From positions 1-5,323 of the forward strand of contig DAOWJU010000271.1 in assembly GCA_030640215.1 (NCBI GenBank): a DNA stretch of 5,323 nucleotides, given 5' to 3'. Positions within the stretch are counted from its first letter, which is position 1, and each line of letters opens with the position of its first letter. The translations under genes and the position numbers were made by a program. Shown here piece by piece: positions 1 to 4,886 of this stretch. This DNA comes from Desulfuromonadales bacterium. GTDB lineage: Bacteria; Desulfobacterota; Desulfuromonadia; Desulfuromonadales; BM103. The notes below the pieces were generated by a model that did not search any database, was not told where the DNA came from, and saw only the letters and a list, made by a program, of their open reading frames with translations.

Positions 1-92
1 AGGGATTCCTGACTCACGTTATAAGGGTAAATAAACAGACTCATTAAGAATAAAGGAAAGCTGGGAGTTTGCAATAGAGTATGTGCAGACAA

Positions 93-123
93 GACCCGGC
101 TGTCGGCCGGGACCGACGACCTT
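93..123. repeat. REP-like palindromic repeat, copy 1
   Basis: This 31-bp element matches positions 1038-1068 at 29 of 31 bases. Its core is CCCGGC-TGTCG-GCCGGG, a perfect 6-bp inverted repeat. It overlaps a second possible stem, GTCGG/CCGAC, so two mutually exclusive hairpins can form. It lies downstream of the relE-like toxin gene at 203-475 and outside any gene I can support. It resembles a repetitive extragenic palindrome, but only two good copies and one degenerate copy are visible here. Apart from it and the hairpin at 176-193, I see nothing in positions 1-202. Confidence 0.6.
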
Positions 124-175
124 AGATCTAAGAATAACAAAGAAAATATCCAAGCAGACAGGCAACAAACATCAA

Positions 176-193
176 ACGGAGATTTGGCTCCGT
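176..193 (-). terminator. Hairpin just past the first RelE-type toxin gene, possible terminator
   Basis: ACGGAG-ATTTGG-CTCCGT is a perfect 6-bp inverted repeat with a 6-nt loop, starting 10 nt after the toxin stop codon on the minus strand. The sequence after it on that strand is only moderately T-rich and has no clean T run, so factor-independent termination would be weak. The same stretch is also a degenerate copy of the CAAACGG...CCCC motif found near other genes in the window. Confidence 0.3.
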
Positions 194-202
194 ACTTCCA
201 GC

Positions 203-475
203 TTAATAAACCTCATCATGGCTGCCAATATCAAGCAGGACAATCTCTTTTTCGGTGATGAACAGGGTCAAGGTGATGCGATAACTATAGGTGAGGTTAA
301 CAGCATGGCAATCGGCGAGTTTTCCAGACAGGGGATGAAGTTTGAGATGAGGTTGAAACGGATCAGATTGCAGATCAGCAAGCACTTGCGCAAAGTGAGG
401 CTTCAGATCTGGATGTTTTTTGAAAAACTTGCGCGCTTGTCGTAAAAACTGTTTCGGGGTGGTGAGAATAAACAT
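203..475 (-). CDS. RelE/StbE-family toxin (probable mRNA interferase), module 1
   Basis: A 90-residue basic protein with the RelE/ParE-superfamily layout: an N-terminal helical half rich in Lys/Arg (F10 to K20, then HPD at 21-23), followed by a beta-sheet half. Family signposts are DPF (38-40), H47-x-L49-x-G51, SYRITL (64-69) and the C-terminal GSHDEVY (84-90), where a conserved His near the end is typical of YafQ/RelE-like ribosome-dependent mRNA interferases. The usual family length is 85-95 residues, so it looks intact. Its ATG overlaps the antitoxin stop by one base (TGATG), indicating translational coupling with the antitoxin first. A paralogue at 2364-2639 shares the HPD, PF, LH-LSG, SYRITL and GSH-EVY blocks. 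The family and mRNA cleavage activity are inferred from these motifs; the exact subfamily is not certain. Confidence 0.88.
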   Translation of the reverse strand: MFILTTPKQFLRQARKFFKKHPDLKPHFAQVLADLQSDPFQPHLKLHPLSGKLADCHAVNLTYSYRITLTLFITEKEIVLLDIGSHDEVY

Positions 476-747
476 CAGACCTGTTCGCCAGCATCTAGAG
501 TCTTCAGTAAATCCTCTGCACTTTTAAACTTCTCGACCCGGCCCACCTTGACGTCCTCCAGAGAAGCCCGTACGCGCGTCAGATACGCCTCTTGTGCCTC
601 GGCCACCAGCTCCTGGTAACGTGATTCCGAGAGAACAACATACTGAGGTTGGTTGTTTCTGATCACATGGACATCACCCTTGGCAATGATATCATCAACT
701 GCAGCAATCCCTCGTCGTTTAAGTTCTTGAGCAGAGATATGGTTCAT
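475..747 (-). CDS. Phd/YefM-family antitoxin, module 1
   Basis: A 90-residue protein with the Phd/YefM N-terminal DNA-binding fold. ISAQELKRRG (4-13) corresponds to the usual opening helix, followed by an alternating stretch with VHVIRNNQPQYVVLS (26-40) and SRYQEL (42-47). The acidic, helical C-terminal half (from about 48) would wrap and neutralise the RelE-type toxin encoded next on the same strand with 1-nt overlap. The ATG is well supported by an AAGGAG ribosome site 7 nt upstream (755-760, minus strand). Members of this family repress their own promoters, alone and better in complex with toxin; the phased AGTACT-like cores just upstream fit this. Length is normal for the family. The antitoxin role is inferred from family and position. 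Confidence 0.87.
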   Translation of the reverse strand: MNHISAQELKRRGIAAVDDIIAKGDVHVIRNNQPQYVVLSESRYQELVAEAQEAYLTRVRASLEDVKVGRVEKFKSAEDLLKTLDAGEQV

Positions 748-750
748 CCT

Positions 751-796
751 GATACTCCTTTTGGTACTTTATCTAGTACTTGAATCATAACCTCAA
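751..796 (-). promoter_or_regulatory. Promoter, operator and RBS of TA module 1
   Basis: Read on the minus strand, TTGAGG (796-791), 17 nt, then GATAAA (773-768) is a plausible sigma-70 promoter (4/6 and 4/6 matches). Three TACT-ending hexamers lie at exact 12-bp steps on the plus strand: GATACT 751-756, GGTACT 763-768 and AGTACT 775-780. The last two form the inverted repeat GTACT-N6-AGTAC over the -10. E. coli YefM-YoeB is known to bind TGTACA cores with 12-bp centre spacing, so this is a good operator candidate. The third hexamer overlaps the AAGGAG ribosome site at 755-760. The promoter boxes are tentative; the operator geometry is clearer. Confidence 0.5.
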
Positions 797-1008
797 TGGC
801 ATCAAAAAACAATAACAGAGTTAACCCCTATATTTGTTTTTCAACCCAGTAGCCCATCCCTGCAACAGCCCTACCGAGAATCTGGCAAACCACCACCTTT
901 CAATGGCAAAAACAAAAACAGGACGCCAGATTACGTCAAAATTGAGTTCGTTAACAACACCGACTCCATGCACAGGAAGTGCCCAGCGCAGCGCAAGCCA
1001 TTCTTTAT
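797..1008. other. Intergenic stretch without a supported gene
   Basis: No reading frame here has protein-family features or a convincing ribosome site. Short frames crossing the region mostly translate the hairpin and repeat at 1009-1068. The only local structure is a small hairpin, GCAC-AGGAA-GTGC, at 970-982. The stretch 961-1068 as a whole has the look of a dispersed non-coding element. Confidence 0.5.
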
Positions 1009-1040
1009 GTTACTTTCTTTGGGCTTGGCAAGAAAGTGAC
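1009..1040. repeat. Long hairpin of a dispersed intergenic element
   Basis: GTTACTTTCTT (1009-1019) pairs with AAGAAAGTGAC (1030-1040) across a 10-nt loop, an 11-bp stem with one G-T type mismatch. It runs directly into the second REP-like copy, sharing its last three bases. It may act as a bidirectional end signal between wecB and the first TA module, since wecB ends only 90 nt away on the minus strand. No clean T run follows on either strand. Similar ACTTTCTTT/AAAGAAAGT palindromes are common between genes in proteobacteria; that comparison is from memory. Confidence 0.45.
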
Positions 1041-1068
1041 CCGGTTGTCGGCCGGGACCGACGATCTT
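1038..1068. repeat. REP-like palindromic repeat, copy 2
   Basis: This matches positions 93-123 at 29 of 31 bases; the differences are C/T at 100/1045 and at 120/1065. The change at 1045 turns one stem pair into a T-G mismatch, leaving the alternative GTCGG/CCGAC stem intact. It lies between the 3' end of wecB and the start region of TA module 1, so both copies flank that module in the same orientation. Confidence 0.6.
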
Positions 1069-1129
1069 GACTTTAAAACCAGGAAACAAACAATAAATTG
1101 TCTGGTAAGAAGCCTGACCCCAGCTAACT

Positions 1130-2281
1130 TTAAACCCGTAAAGAAAGACTCCCGGCTGCCGGGCTGACCTGACGGTTTTGATCAGCATTCATCAAAACTC
1201 CAACAATCCTCTCTGCCGCCCTCCCATCCCACTTCTCAGGAACACACCCGTTCAAAGCCGGACCGTGCAGGATCGCATCTGCCGCCTCAAGGACTTTCTG
1301 CGGATCGTTACCCACCAGCACGTTGGTCCCCTCGCTACAGGTAATCGGCCGTTCAGTATTGGGACGAATGGTGACACAGGGCACACCAAGCACAGTGGTT
1401 TCTTCCTGCAAGCCGCCGCTGTCAGTCAATACCAGCCTGGCGTTCATATTCAGATGCAGAAATTCCAGATAACCGAGCGGTTCAGTACACCAGATCCCCG
1501 CAACCTTATCGCCGCTGTTGAAATAATGCCCCAGGCCGAACTCTTCTGCCATCTTCCTGGTCCGTGGATGAATCGGAAAGATAATCGGCAATTCTTTGGC
1601 AATCGTCGCCAGAGCCTCCAGCAAGCCTTGCAGAATCTCCGGATCATCGACATTGCCGGGGCGATGCAAAGTCATGGTTGCAAAGCCACCAGCCTCCAGC
1701 CCCCACGCTTCAACCAGCCCCAGCGTCGCCGCCATCGCTTTGTGCTTCAGCAGCGTATCGATCATCACATTACCAACAAAATGAATCTTCTCAGCCGGCA
1801 CCCCTTCAGCACGCAGGTTTTCATCAGCAAAATGATCGGTGGTAAAGAGATAGTCGCAGAGCACGTCAGTACAGAGCCGATTGATTTCCTCCGGCATGCT
1901 CATATCACGCGAGCGCAAACCAGCTTCGACATGCGCGACTTGAATACCGAGCTTCTTGGCGGTGATGGTGCAGGCCATGGTTGAGTTGACATCACCGACC
2001 ACAATCACCAGGTCAGGCTTTTCCTGCAGGCAGACCTTTTCGAACGCAAGCATGATTTTGCCGGTCTGCTCGGCGTGGCTTCCTGAGCCGACTCCCAGAT
2101 CAATATCCGGTTTCGGCATACCGAGATCGACAAAGAACGCCTTGCTCATCTTCTCGTCGTAATGCTGGCCGGTATGCACAAGCAGATGTTCGATCTGTTC
2201 GGGATATTTGTTCATGGCTTCGATGATCGGAGCCATCTTCATGAAATTAGGGCGCGCGCCTACTATGTTAATAATCTTCAT
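1130..2281 (-). CDS. wecB: UDP-N-acetylglucosamine 2-epimerase, non-hydrolysing
   Basis: A 383-residue cytoplasmic enzyme interconverting UDP-GlcNAc and UDP-ManNAc, the precursor for ManNAc/ManNAcA in surface polysaccharides. It has the two-Rossmann (GT-B-like) fold signatures in order: GARPNFMKMAPI (8-19), HTGQHYD (36-42), VVGDVNST (94-101), HVEAGLRS (117-124), MPEEINR (129-135), TLHRPGN (204-210), IHPRT (237-241) and TDSGGLQEE (286-294). The residues expected at the active site, D97, E119, E132 and H206, are all present (E. coli WecB D95, E117, E131 and H213 by family alignment). The ATG has an AAGGTG ribosome site 5 nt upstream. Typical members end soon after the AAERI helix (about residue 358); here about 20 further residues are encoded, the last dozen within a repeat-like sequence. 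No other polysaccharide gene is visible; the nearest upstream gene on this strand is a toxin gene 82 nt away. Confidence 0.95.
   Translation of the reverse strand: MKIINIVGARPNFMKMAPIIEAMNKYPEQIEHLLVHTGQHYDEKMSKAFFVDLGMPKPDIDLGVGSGSHAEQTGKIMLAFEKVCLQEKPDLVIVVGDVNSTMACTITAKKLGIQVAHVEAGLRSRDMSMPEEINRLCTDVLCDYLFTTDHFADENLRAEGVPAEKIHFVGNVMIDTLLKHKAMAATLGLVEAWGLEAGGFATMTLHRPGNVDDPEILQGLLEALATIAKELPIIFPIHPRTRKMAEEFGLGHYFNSGDKVAGIWCTEPLGYLEFLHLNMNARLVLTDSGGLQEETTVLGVPCVTIRPNTERPITCSEGTNVLVGNDPQKVLEAADAILHGPALNGCVPEKWDGRAAERIVGVLMNADQNRQVSPAAGSLSLRV
1141..1183. repeat. Degenerate REP-like copy inside the wecB 3' end
   Basis: AAGAAAGACTCCCGG (1141-1155) resembles AAGAAAGTGACCCGG at 1030-1044. The palindrome CCCGGC-T-GCCGGG (1151-1163) follows, then a CTGACCTGACGGTTTTGATC tail resembling the ACCGACGATCTTGA end of copy 2. 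Unlike copies 1 and 2 it lies within a coding sequence and encodes the end of WecB. The relation to the other copies is by eye and looser than that between copies 1 and 2. Confidence 0.4.
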
Positions 2282-2315
2282 TTTTCACCTTACCAATTTT
2301 GTTTTAAAATTAAAC

Positions 2316-2361
2316 GGGGTCAAACGGACCTGGCCCCTTTATCGCGTCCCGGATTCCGGGA
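2316..2361. repeat. Palindromic repeat stretch between TA module 2 and wecB
   Basis: Two palindromes fill most of the 82-bp gap. GGGGTC (2316-2321) pairs with GGCCCC (2332-2337) around a CAAACGG core, and TCCCGGA-T-TCCGGGA (2347-2361) is a perfect 15-bp palindrome. The first is a copy of the CAAACGG...CCCC motif seen at 173-193, 3018-3040 and 3749-3770. On the minus strand these structures follow the toxin stop and precede the wecB ribosome site, so they could attenuate read-through into wecB. No T-rich terminator tail is obvious. Confidence 0.45.
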
Positions 2362-2363
2362 TT

Positions 2364-2639
2364 TCAATAAACCTCATTATGGCTACCAACATTCACCAGA
2401 ATAATCTTACCGTCTTCAACAAGAAATTCGAGCGTAATGCGATAACTGATGTTAATCGAGATTGAATGCAGGCCAGCGAGAGATCCACTCAGGCGATGCA
2501 GCCGTAAAGAAAGGTGAAAAGGATTTAGTTCCAGGAGTTTCAACGCTTTTTCATACTGGTCCAGAATATCCGGATGACGCCTTGCAAATTTGGTTGCACG
2601 TTTCAGATAACTCTTTGTATAGATTATCCGGAAACTCAT
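2364..2639 (-). CDS. RelE/StbE-family toxin (probable mRNA interferase), module 2
   Basis: A 91-residue basic RelE/ParE-superfamily protein, paralogous to the toxin of the first module. It keeps the same blocks: YLKRATKFARRHPD (11-24), NPF (39-41), H48-x-L50-x-G52, SYRITL (65-70) and the C-terminal GSHNEVY (85-91) with its conserved His. Full length, with no disruption seen. Its ATG overlaps the antitoxin stop by 4 nt (ATGA), the usual coupled antitoxin-toxin arrangement. By family it would cut mRNA on the ribosome when free of antitoxin. By eye about two fifths of positions match the first toxin, so this is an old paralogue rather than a recent duplicate, and cross-neutralisation by the other antitoxin cannot be assumed. 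wecB starts 82 nt downstream on the same strand. Confidence 0.88.
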   Translation of the reverse strand: MSFRIIYTKSYLKRATKFARRHPDILDQYEKALKLLELNPFHLSLRLHRLSGSLAGLHSISINISYRITLEFLVEDGKIILVNVGSHNEVY

Positions 2640-2896
2640 TTTGCACTTTTCCGAACACGAGCGATGTGCTCCTCAACACTCTCTTCGATGAATTCTCCAT
2701 CAGCAATCTGCTGACGTGTTTCATAAAGAGCTGCCTCCAATTCACAAACTCGCAAACGATTGTACTCTGCTTTGTCCATAACCACATAACGCTCTTGGCC
2801 ACGCACAGAGATAAGTGCTTCCGCATCCTTTTCAAGAGCCTTCTCGATCGACGACACACCTCTGGTTTTCAATTCATTCGCCGCAATTGTTTTCAC
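2636..2896 (-). CDS. Phd/YefM-family antitoxin, module 2 (GTG start)
   Basis: An 86-residue protein with the Phd/YefM pattern: IAANELKTRGVSSIEKAL (4-21), then ALISVRGQERYVVMDKAEYNRL (27-48), then an acidic helical tail (ELEAAL to the end) for toxin binding. I chose the GTG at 2896-2894 because a GGGAGG ribosome site lies 6 nt upstream and the encoded start MKTIAANELK fits the family. A longer frame from an ATG at 3004 lacks a ribosome site, begins upstream of the likely promoter, and would add 36 residues that fit no Phd domain. It overlaps the toxin gene by 4 nt. Likely autorepressed through the phased AGTACT cores immediately upstream. Not closely similar to the first antitoxin except in the ELK-RG and YVV blocks. 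Confidence 0.85.
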   Translation of the reverse strand: MKTIAANELKTRGVSSIEKALEKDAEALISVRGQERYVVMDKAEYNRLRVCELEAALYETRQQIADGEFIEESVEEHIARVRKSAK

Positions 2897-2920
2897 CTCA
2901 CACCTCCCGGACTCGCTAAG

Positions 2921-2959
2921 AGCACTATTAACAGTACTGTTGACAGTGTGGGATGTCAA
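2921..2959 (-). promoter_or_regulatory. Promoter and phased operator of TA module 2
   Basis: On the minus strand, TTGACA (2959-2954) is a perfect -35, followed by 17 nt and TACTGT (2936-2931) as the -10. The perfect 12-bp palindrome AACAGTACTGTT (2930-2941) sits on that -10. Related hexamers lie exactly 12 bp to each side: AGCACT 2921-2926, AGTACT 2933-2938 and AGTGTG 2945-2950. This is the same core and phase as in the first module and as the known YefM-YoeB operator. A transcript would start near 2924, upstream of the GTG at 2896 and downstream of the rejected ATG at 3004. Confidence 0.65.
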
Positions 2960-3017
2960 GCCAGAGCATACTTTAAGAGGTTCTGGTCCAACCTGGTATG
3001 ACATGGCGAATAAAAGC

Positions 3018-3070
3018 CAACGGCAGACTTGACCCCTTTAAACTTGACCCCTTTAAACTTGACCCCTTTA
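3018..3070. repeat. 15-bp tandem repeat, three units, with a CAACGG...CCCC motif
   Basis: The unit AACTTGACCCCTTTA occurs three times head to tail at 3026-3040 (first base G instead of A), 3041-3055 and 3056-3070. The first unit is the end of a CCAACGG...TTGACCCCTTTA motif starting near 3018, which also occurs in variant form at 173-193, 2321-2341 and 3749-3770. It lies between the divergent TA module 2 and brnT, upstream of both promoters. The unit length is not a multiple of a helical turn, and no regulatory role is evident. The array probably arose by slippage at the end of one dispersed motif. Confidence 0.7.
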
Positions 3071-3148
3071 TTAGTCCGACAGCCTCCTAGGTGGCAGTCC
3101 GACCCGACAAACCAGCGATATCTCGATTCAAGGGCTGACCACGCCCTC

Positions 3149-3184
3149 TTGACAAACACACCATAAAGGTATATTTTTTATACC
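3149..3184 (+). promoter_or_regulatory. brnTA promoter with inverted-repeat operator abutting the start codon
   Basis: TTGACA (3149-3154) is a perfect -35. A -10 may be TATTTT (3172-3177, 17-nt spacer) or TATATT (3170-3175, 15-nt spacer). The perfect inverted repeat GGTATA-TTTTT-TATACC (3168-3184) covers the -10 and ends exactly at the brnT ATG at 3185. BrnA-type antitoxins are known autorepressors of brnTA, so this is the likely operator. No Shine-Dalgarno sequence precedes the ATG, so the transcript would begin at or within a base or two of the start codon. Confidence 0.6.
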
Positions 3185-3454
3185 ATGATATTTGAGTTTA
3201 ACCCTGAGAAAAGTACCGCCAACAAAGCCAAGCATGGCATCGCCTTCGATGAAGCCCAGGCACTCTGGGACGATTCCGACTTGCTGGAGATCCCGGCAAG
3301 AACAACAGACGAGCCACGCAGTTTGGTGATTGGTAAAATGGAAGGGAAGCACTGGTCCGGCGTTATCACACATCGTGGGAACGCCATCCGCATCATTTCC
3401 GTCCGGCGATCACGCCAGGAAGAGGTTAACCTTTATGAAAACGAAAGCTTCTGA
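3185..3454 (+). CDS. brnT: BrnT-family toxin (ribonuclease fold related to RelE)
   Basis: An 89-residue protein with hallmark BrnT sequences: the opening FEFNPEKSTANKAKHGIAFDEA (3-24, cf. the family F-x-W/F-D/N-P-x-K...N-x-x-KHG), then SLVIG (46-50) and RIISVRRSRQEE (69-80), where the late Arg-rich strand is characteristic. BrnT of Brucella is a RelE-fold ribonuclease that blocks translation; activity here is inferred from family. Unlike the Phd modules the toxin gene is first, as is normal for brnTA, and it overlaps brnA by 20 nt. The start matches the family N-terminus, though there is no ribosome site; initiation may be leaderless. It is the only operon clearly on the plus strand, divergent from TA module 2 and convergent with fic. 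Confidence 0.93.
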   Translation: MIFEFNPEKSTANKAKHGIAFDEAQALWDDSDLLEIPARTTDEPRSLVIGKMEGKHWSGVITHRGNAIRIISVRRSRQEEVNLYENESF

Positions 3455-3665
3455 ATTTGATAAAAAGTTTACCGACGGCGAGGACATCACCATCTACCTC
3501 GACACGGATCGTGCCCGTCGTCCGGAGCATGAGCAAAAGAGAGTTAACGTCGACTTTCCGGTCTGGATGATCCATTCGCTTGATCGGGAAGCCAAACGAC
3601 TTGGCGTTCCGCGCCAGTCCGTGATTAAGATATGGATAGCCGAGCGGTTGGACAAGGCCTCTTGA
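3435..3665 (+). CDS. brnA: BrnA-family antitoxin (ribbon-helix-helix type)
   Basis: A 76-residue protein with the BrnA layout: an N-terminal segment with F-D-K-K-F-x-D-G-E-D-I (8-19) and YLD...RRP (21-30), then a C-terminal ribbon-helix-helix. In that domain RVNVDFP (36-42) is the DNA-contact strand, WMIHSLDREAKRLG (44-57) the first helix and PRQSVIKIWIAERL (59-72) the second. It binds BrnT and, by family, represses brnTA. The ATG at 3435 lies inside the brnT 3' end (20-nt overlap), with AGGAAGAGG at 3417-3425 as ribosome site. A longer frame from 3330 would overlap brnT by over 120 nt and has no family match in its extra part. Downstream, 3666-3746 shows no gene and no clear terminator. Confidence 0.9.
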   Translation: MKTKASEFDKKFTDGEDITIYLDTDRARRPEHEQKRVNVDFPVWMIHSLDREAKRLGVPRQSVIKIWIAERLDKAS

Positions 3666-3746
3666 TCTGATTCTACCAACGGCCCGACGGTCTAAGACGA
3701 CCTACCACTTTGACCTTTCATGTTAAAGACAATGCTGGCAACAAGA

Positions 3747-3772
3747 GCCAAACGGTGACTTGGCCCCTTTTA
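3747..3772. repeat. CAAACGG...CCCC dispersed motif at the fic stop codon
   Basis: GCCAA (3747-3751) and TTGGC (3760-3764) form a 5-bp stem around ACGGTGAC, followed by CCCCTTTTA on the plus strand. The fic stop codon (TTA on the plus strand, 3770-3772) is the end of this motif, so the gene ends exactly in it. It matches the motifs at 173-193, 2321-2341 and 3018-3040. On the plus strand the hairpin plus CCCCTTTT could weakly end brnTA transcription. Confidence 0.45.
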
Positions 3773-4879
3773 GACGTCCTCATGCAAGAGATAAGAGGTA
3801 CTGCGTCCCCCGCCTTCGGCCTTCACCAATGCGCCCGCATCGATCAAGGACAAAATGTCACGATAGGCGGTATCTTGAGAGCACTTTGCAAGCTTGGCCC
3901 ACTTCGACGTGGTGAGCTTGCCGTCAAAGCCATCGAGCATTCTGTTGAGAACTTTGATCTGGCGTTCGTTCATCGGCACACTTGAGAATTTTTCCCAGAA
4001 CCTGGCCTTTGCTAAGACTGATGACAGGGTTGTCTCGGCACGGGCAATGGCACGCTGCAGGCACGACAGAAACCAAATCAGCCAGTCCGTGACATCCATA
4101 TTCCCCTTCTGGGTCTGTTCTAAAATGGTGTAATAGTCAGTACGCTCTTTTTGAATTTGCGCAGAGAGGCTGTAGAAACGCTGATTAATCTTCTCGGAAC
4201 GTGCCAGAGCGAGATCACCAACGGCACGGGCGATACGCCCGTTACCATCATCGAAAGGGTGCAGAGTGACAAGCCACAGGTGTGCCAACCCGGCTTTTAG
4301 CACTGGGTCAAACTCGTCAGGACGCTCAAGCCACTTCAGGAATCTTGCCATCTCGTGAGCAACGCGTTCCGCGGGTGGTGCTGTATAGTGGACCTTTTCA
4401 CGACCGACAGGCCCTGAGACCACCTGCATCGGTCCATCCGCATCATCACGCCAATCTGCCACGTTGATCGCAACCAGGCCACTGCGCCCGGTCGGGAACA
4501 AAGCACCATGCCAGGAGCGTAAACGCTCTCCAGTCAATGGCTCACTATAATTCCTGGTCGCATCGAGCATCACATCCACGATGCCCTCAACATGTCGATC
4601 AACAGGAGATAAAGCACCGATCTCCATACCGAGCCGCCGGGCAATCGATGAACGTACCAGCTCAACATCCAGCTGTTCGCCTTCAATTTCGCTGGTTTTG
4701 ACAACATCCTGGGTCAGGGTTCGCAGCCAGGCCTCGTCCCGCATGTTAAAACCAAGAGCCTCCATCCTGCCCAAAAATCGTCCCTGGTCATGACGCACAG
4801 AAGCCATCAGCGTAGCCAGACGCTGCGTATCAAAGGTCCATTCGGGCCAGTCAGGATGCTGCCAGAGGTAACTTGCCAT
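3770..4879 (-). CDS. fic: Fic-family protein AMP-transferase (DUF4172-Fic-winged helix)
   Basis: A 369-residue protein, probably cytoplasmic (no signal or membrane segment). The N-terminal DUF4172-type region (about 3-85) starts with YLWQHPDWPEW and contains the inhibitory motif T62-xxx-E66-G67, giving the (S/T)xxxE(G/N) helix of class II self-inhibited Fic enzymes. The flap VHYTAPP (163-169) precedes the intact catalytic motif HPFDDGNGRIAR (207-218). The C-terminal 304-364 (ERQIKVLNRML...KWAKLAKCSQDTAYRDILSLIDAG) is a winged-helix domain. By family it transfers AMP from ATP to a hydroxyl of a target protein; the target is unknown. The ATG at 4879 has GGAG 8 nt upstream; a TTG one codon earlier is possible. 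No separate antitoxin is needed given the internal inhibitory helix. Upstream lies an array of operator-like half-sites, which its own winged helix might bind. Confidence 0.92.
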   Translation of the reverse strand: MASYLWQHPDWPEWTFDTQRLATLMASVRHDQGRFLGRMEALGFNMRDEAWLRTLTQDVVKTSEIEGEQLDVELVRSSIARRLGMEIGALSPVDRHVEGIVDVMLDATRNYSEPLTGERLRSWHGALFPTGRSGLVAINVADWRDDADGPMQVVSGPVGREKVHYTAPPAERVAHEMARFLKWLERPDEFDPVLKAGLAHLWLVTLHPFDDGNGRIARAVGDLALARSEKINQRFYSLSAQIQKERTDYYTILEQTQKGNMDVTDWLIWFLSCLQRAIARAETTLSSVLAKARFWEKFSSVPMNERQIKVLNRMLDGFDGKLTTSKWAKLAKCSQDTAYRDILSLIDAGALVKAEGGGRSTSYLLHEDV

Positions 4880-4886
4880 CAATTAT

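Noticed and set aside
931..1188. 85-residue minus-strand frame across the wecB end and intergenic repeats
   Set aside because: It translates the hairpin and REP-like element. Similar frames appear wherever such repeats occur, and it has no domain and no ribosome site.
1178..1984. 268-residue open frame on the plus strand
   Set aside because: It lies entirely antisense to wecB, whose motifs are intact. Its translation has no family features and it lacks a ribosome site.
2940..2968. Plus-strand promoter starting from TTGACA at 2940-2945
   Set aside because: No -10-like hexamer lies 16-18 nt downstream, and no plus-strand gene follows closely. The minus-strand promoter explains the region better.
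2897..3004. Upstream ATG extension of antitoxin 2
   Set aside because: There is no ribosome site, and it begins upstream of the likely promoter. The extra 36 residues do not fit the Phd/YefM domain, whereas the GTG at 2896 has GGGAGG in place.
3026..3070. Possible CRISPR array
   Set aside because: The three units are adjacent with no spacers and are only 15 bp long.
748..3184. Integron cassette array with attC sites
   Set aside because: Toxin-antitoxin density suggested it. However, I found no paired RYYYAAC/GTTRRRY boxes at gene ends, and the orientations are mixed.
4880..4882. TTG as the fic start one codon before the ATG
   Set aside because: It is possible by spacing (5 nt from GGAG), but the adjacent ATG at 8 nt is preferred; the difference is one residue.
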